From Treponema sp. (GTDB taxonomy: Bacteria > Spirochaetota > Spirochaetia > Treponematales > Treponemataceae), in NCBI GenBank assembly GCA_024690865.1, contig JAILON010000157.1, forward strand, positions 1 through 41,823: a DNA stretch of 41,823 nucleotides, in the 5' to 3' direction. Below, piece after piece: positions 39,834 through 41,823 of this stretch (its first letter is position 1; every line of letters begins with the position of its first letter). Below the pieces are notes generated by a model that ran no database searches, was not told the DNA's origin, and was given only the letters and a program-made list of their open reading frames with translations. The translations under genes were made by a program, and so were the position numbers.

Positions 39834-39892
39834 AATCCCTCATATAGCAATTTAATGCAAAATCGTGTATAGTTCCCTTGTATCGCACAGAA

Positions 39893-39921
39893 ATAATATC
39901 GTTTTCTGTCTCTTGTTTCAA
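39893..39921 (-). promoter_or_regulatory. Promoter of the beta-barrel gene
   Basis: On the minus strand TTGAAA (39921-39916), 17 bases, TATTAT (39898-39893). The leader is about 50 nt, with GAGGGA before the ATG. It lies in the 122-bp space shared with divergent folD, whose own promoter is less clear. Confidence 0.65.
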
Positions 39922-39955
39922 TATAAAAGCATTGCTTTTTAGGGAAGGTTACAAA

Positions 39956-40834
39956 ATGGCTGTTGTTATAAATGGAAAAGAGGTTGCCGAGAAGGTGAAG
40001 GCTGGAGTGGCCGCCTCCGTGGCCGTTCTTAAGGAGAAGGGGATAGTCCCCTGTCTCGCCGTGATTCTGGTCGGGGACGACCCTGCCAGCGTCAGCTACG
40101 TCACGGGCAAGCGAAAGGCCCTTGCCGCTGCCGGCATGGAGGACAGGAGCGTCCTCCTTCCCGCGGATACGGGCGAGGACGAACTGTTGTCCATGATACG
40201 GAAGCTGAATGCGGACAGTTCCGTGCACGGGATACTGGTGCAGCTTCCCCTCCCGCCCCATATTGATGCCCTGAAGGTGACGGAGGCCATTTCGCCGGAA
40301 AAAGACGTGGACGGCTTCCATTCTGCAAACATCGGCAGGCTTTTTAGCGGGACGGACGGCTTCCTTCCCTGCACCCCGCACGGCGTGTGCGTCCTTTTGA
40401 AGGAGGCGGGAATCAAGACCGACGGGGCGAACGTCGTCATCGTGGGGCGGAGCGCGATAGTCGGGAAGCCCCTTGCCCTGCTCATGCTCAGGAAGGAATA
40501 CAACGCGACGGTCACCATCTGCCACCGGGGGACCAGGAACCTTGCCGAGATGACCCGCCAGGCGGATATCCTTGTCGTCGCGGCAGGCCGTGCCGGAACC
40601 GTGACCAAGGACATGGTCAAGCCGGGGGCCGCCGTCATAGACGTGGGCGTGAACAGGATTCCCGACTCTTCAAAAAAGTCCGGCTTCAGGCTGGTTGGCG
40701 ACGTAGACTATGAAGGGGTCAGCGAGGTCGCCGGCTACATCACGCCTGTTCCCGGTGGCGTAGGCCCCATGACCATAGCGATGCTGATATACAATACCCT
40801 TGAGGCCGCGAGGAGGCAGAACGGCCTATGCTAG
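39956..40834 (+). CDS. folD: Methylenetetrahydrofolate dehydrogenase/cyclohydrolase
   Basis: This bifunctional enzyme interconverts methylene-, methenyl- and 10-formyl-tetrahydrofolate for purine synthesis and initiator tRNA formylation. It has 292 residues. The catalytic Tyr and Lys lie in SYVTGKRKA, followed by [10 protein letters not shown] and KDVDGFH. PCTPHGV, the NADP loop [18 protein letters not shown], and the C-terminal [15 protein letters not shown] are all present. ATG 39956 is chosen because GGGAAGG (39942-39948) lies 7 bases upstream; a start at 39878 would add residues absent from the family. folE2 overlaps its end by 7 bp, so the two folate genes are coupled. Confidence 0.95.
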   Translation: MAVVINGKEVAEKVKAGVAASVAVLKEKGIVPCLAVILVGDDPASVSYVTGKRKALAAAGMEDRSVLLPADTGEDELLSMIRKLNADSSVHGILVQLPLPPHIDALKVTEAISPEKDVDGFHSANIGRLFSGTDGFLPCTPHGVCVLLKEAGIKTDGANVVIVGRSAIVGKPLALLMLRKEYNATVTICHRGTRNLAEMTRQADILVVAAGRAGTVTKDMVKPGAAVIDVGVNRIPDSSKKSGFRLVGDVDYEGVSEVAGYITPVPGGVGPMTIAMLIYNTLEAARRQNGLC

Positions 40835-41628
40835 ACGTTCAGAGCAGCCGGGACACCAGGGAGGTCCCGCTGATGAAGGTGGGAATAAGCGACCTGAACT
40901 ACCCCGTGAAGGTGCTGGACAAGGAAAAGGGGACGCAGATGACTACGGCCTTGGTGAACCTGTACGTGAACCTGCCCCAGCACTTCAAGGGGACCCACAT
41001 GTCCCGTTTTATAGAAATTTTCCATCGACACCACGAGAATCTGGGAATGAGGCAGTTCCTCACCATGCTGGAGGAGATACGGACTTCCCTTGAGGCGGAG
41101 CGGTCCTTCGGCGCAATATCCTTCCCCTTTTTCATGGAGAAGGAGGCTCCCGTTTCCAAGGAACGGGGGATAATGAGCTACCGGTGCGGCTACGAGGGGG
41201 AGGCCTTCGAGGGGGGCAGCCGCTTCTTCGTCACCGTCTCCGTCCCCGTCACGACTGTCTGTCCCTGCTCCAAGGCGATAAGCGAGCGGGGGGCGCACAA
41301 CCAGCGGGGAGTGGTCACGGTTAAGATAGAAAGCAAGAGCCTTTTTTGGATGGAGGACGTGATACGGGCGGTGGAAGGGGCGGCCTCGTCCGGCCTGTAC
41401 AGCGTGCTCAAGCGGCCCGACGAGAAGTTCGTCACCGAGAGCGCCTACGACAATCCATGCTTCGTGGAGGACGTGGTGCGCGAGGTGTACATCGCCCTGC
41501 GCGACTTCAAGCTGTGCGAGCGGGGCTTTTCCTGGTTTTCCGTGGAATGTAAGAATTTCGAGAGCATCCATAACCACAACGCTTACGCATATACGGAGTT
41601 TACCCGTCCCGCCGGAGACAGTGCATGA
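40828..41628 (+). CDS. folE2: GTP cyclohydrolase FolE2 (type IB)
   Basis: It converts GTP to 7,8-dihydroneopterin triphosphate, the first step of folate synthesis, using metals other than zinc in some species. The 266-residue protein carries [12 protein letters not shown], a motif stretch [16 protein letters not shown], and the metal-binding [20 protein letters not shown]. The C-terminal [11 protein letters not shown] is also typical of FolE2 and absent from FolE1. It overlaps folD by 7 bp and its stop overlaps the next ATG (ATGA). It supplies the pathway in which folK of this window acts later. Confidence 0.94.
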   Translation: MLDVQSSRDTREVPLMKVGISDLNYPVKVLDKEKGTQMTTALVNLYVNLPQHFKGTHMSRFIEIFHRHHENLGMRQFLTMLEEIRTSLEAERSFGAISFPFFMEKEAPVSKERGIMSYRCGYEGEAFEGGSRFFVTVSVPVTTVCPCSKAISERGAHNQRGVVTVKIESKSLFWMEDVIRAVEGAASSGLYSVLKRPDEKFVTESAYDNPCFVEDVVREVYIALRDFKLCERGFSWFSVECKNFESIHNHNAYAYTEFTRPAGDSA

Positions 41629-41705
41629 CCTATTTTTTTGAAACTTATGGATGTGAAATGAGCCGTAGCAGCTGCGTACGGCGAACCTGTGGAGGCTGCC
41701 GGTGA
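41625..41705 (+). CDS. 26-codon mini-ORF duplicating the start of miaB
   Basis: The ATG at 41625 overlaps the folE2 stop (ATGA) and the TGA at 41703-41705 overlaps the miaB GTG (GTGA). Its first 12 residues, [12 protein letters not shown], equal those of miaB. The copies differ at five bases, the start letter and four third positions (TTT/TTC, GAA/GAG, ACT/ACA, TAT/TAC), and all are silent. The remaining 14 residues are unrelated to MiaB and add three Cys (SSC, TC, GGC). The interval holds a hairpin (CCGTAGC/GC-g-TACGG, 41663-41681) and the GGAGG (41691-41695) that serves miaB. It may be a coupled leader peptide, or the scar of a partial duplication kept by selection. Confidence 0.6.
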   Translation: MTYFFETYGCEMSRSSCVRRTCGGCR

Positions 41706-41823
41706 CCTATTTTTTCGAGACATACGGATGTGAAATGAATTTGGCCGAGTCCGCCGCCGTCGAGCAGGTCTTCATCCGCCGGGGCTGGAAGCGCGCGGAT
41801 GAAGTGCAGCTGGCGGACATGGT
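41702..41823 (+). CDS. miaB: tRNA methylthiotransferase MiaB (N-terminal part)
   Basis: Only the first 40 residues are in the window and the gene continues past the edge. [20 protein letters not shown] matches the N-terminal domain of MiaB, with the first Fe-S ligand Cys in YGCEMN (QMN in most relatives). MiaB is the radical-SAM enzyme that adds 2-methylthio to i6A37 of tRNA. Other methylthiotransferases (MtaB, RimO) have different starts here. GTG 41702 is chosen because GGAGG lies 6 bases upstream and it restores the normal N-terminus. It is coupled to the upstream mini-ORF through GTGA. Confidence 0.8.
   Translation, partial: MTYFFETYGCEMNLAESAAVEQVFIRRGWKRADEVQLADM

Overview
The window reads as a spirochaete chromosome, most likely a Treponema with intermediate to high GC. 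The evidence is the gene content: an adjacent cheX-cheY pair, a TP0733-like beta-barrel with an aromatic C-terminus, lipoproteins, a RarA fused to a methyltransferase-like domain, DUF1508, UPF0158-GNAT and helicase-free DbpA-domain proteins, and a MiaB that begins [13 protein letters not shown]. Genus and species are inferred from gene content, not demonstrated. I saw no rRNA, tRNA, CRISPR array, prophage or insertion sequence. Composition changes along the window: roughly the first 12 kb are visibly more AT-rich than the 13-41 kb part.

Layout. Positions 1-1002 hold cheX-cheY with a sigma70-type promoter and a terminator. 1003-1430 is non-coding, with two hairpin terminators and a potentially structured RNA ahead of dut. 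1431-4701 is dut followed by two LptF/LptG-family permeases; the first carries a disordered N-terminal extension of about 210 residues. 4759-8847 is a sensing cassette: a YtfQ-type sugar-binding lipoprotein, a YesM-type kinase and a YesN/AraC-type regulator, with no transporter. 8997-13010 holds a secreted unknown protein, a ClpP paralogue, a UPF0158-GNAT fusion, a DbpA-domain RNA-binding protein and a metallo-beta-lactamase-fold hydrolase. 13026-15234 has an OppC permease facing a convergent OppF ATPase, without OppA, OppB or OppD. 15250-18209 (minus) is rex-serC-serA, with a consensus Rex operator in front of rex; oppF follows in the same direction.

18420-20110 (minus) is argG followed by a long hairpin and a 99-residue membrane microprotein with the OadB signature GIIGGADGPT. 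20337-24374 has a SulP transporter, an 18-bp tandem repeat at the hsp20 stop codon, hsp20 with a sigma54-like promoter, a 23-bp tandem repeat array, and an orphan EnvZ/QseC-type kinase. 24470-28560 has manC divergent from the tightly overlapping folK-scpA-scpB-rluB run. 28642-32586 holds pfkA, DUF1508, mutL and xseB. 32675-35504 is a GldF/GldG-like fusion converging on adk. 35532-39833 (minus) runs beta-barrel, lipoprotein, rarA fusion. 39956 to the end is folD-folE2-miaB.

How the genes work together. Folate synthesis and use (folK, folE2, folD), serine synthesis under a redox repressor, glycolysis (pfkA), arginine synthesis (argG) and chromosome maintenance (scpA, scpB, mutL, xseB, rarA) are mixed with envelope genes.

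The two most unusual signals are these. First, the initial 12 codons of miaB are duplicated directly upstream as a separate, translationally coupled mini-ORF of 26 codons, and every base difference between the copies is silent. Second, several well-formed -35/-10 promoters (oppC, sulP, manC, folK, probably the 4759 lipoprotein) have the -10 box only about 6-11 nt from the ATG, which predicts leaderless mRNAs.
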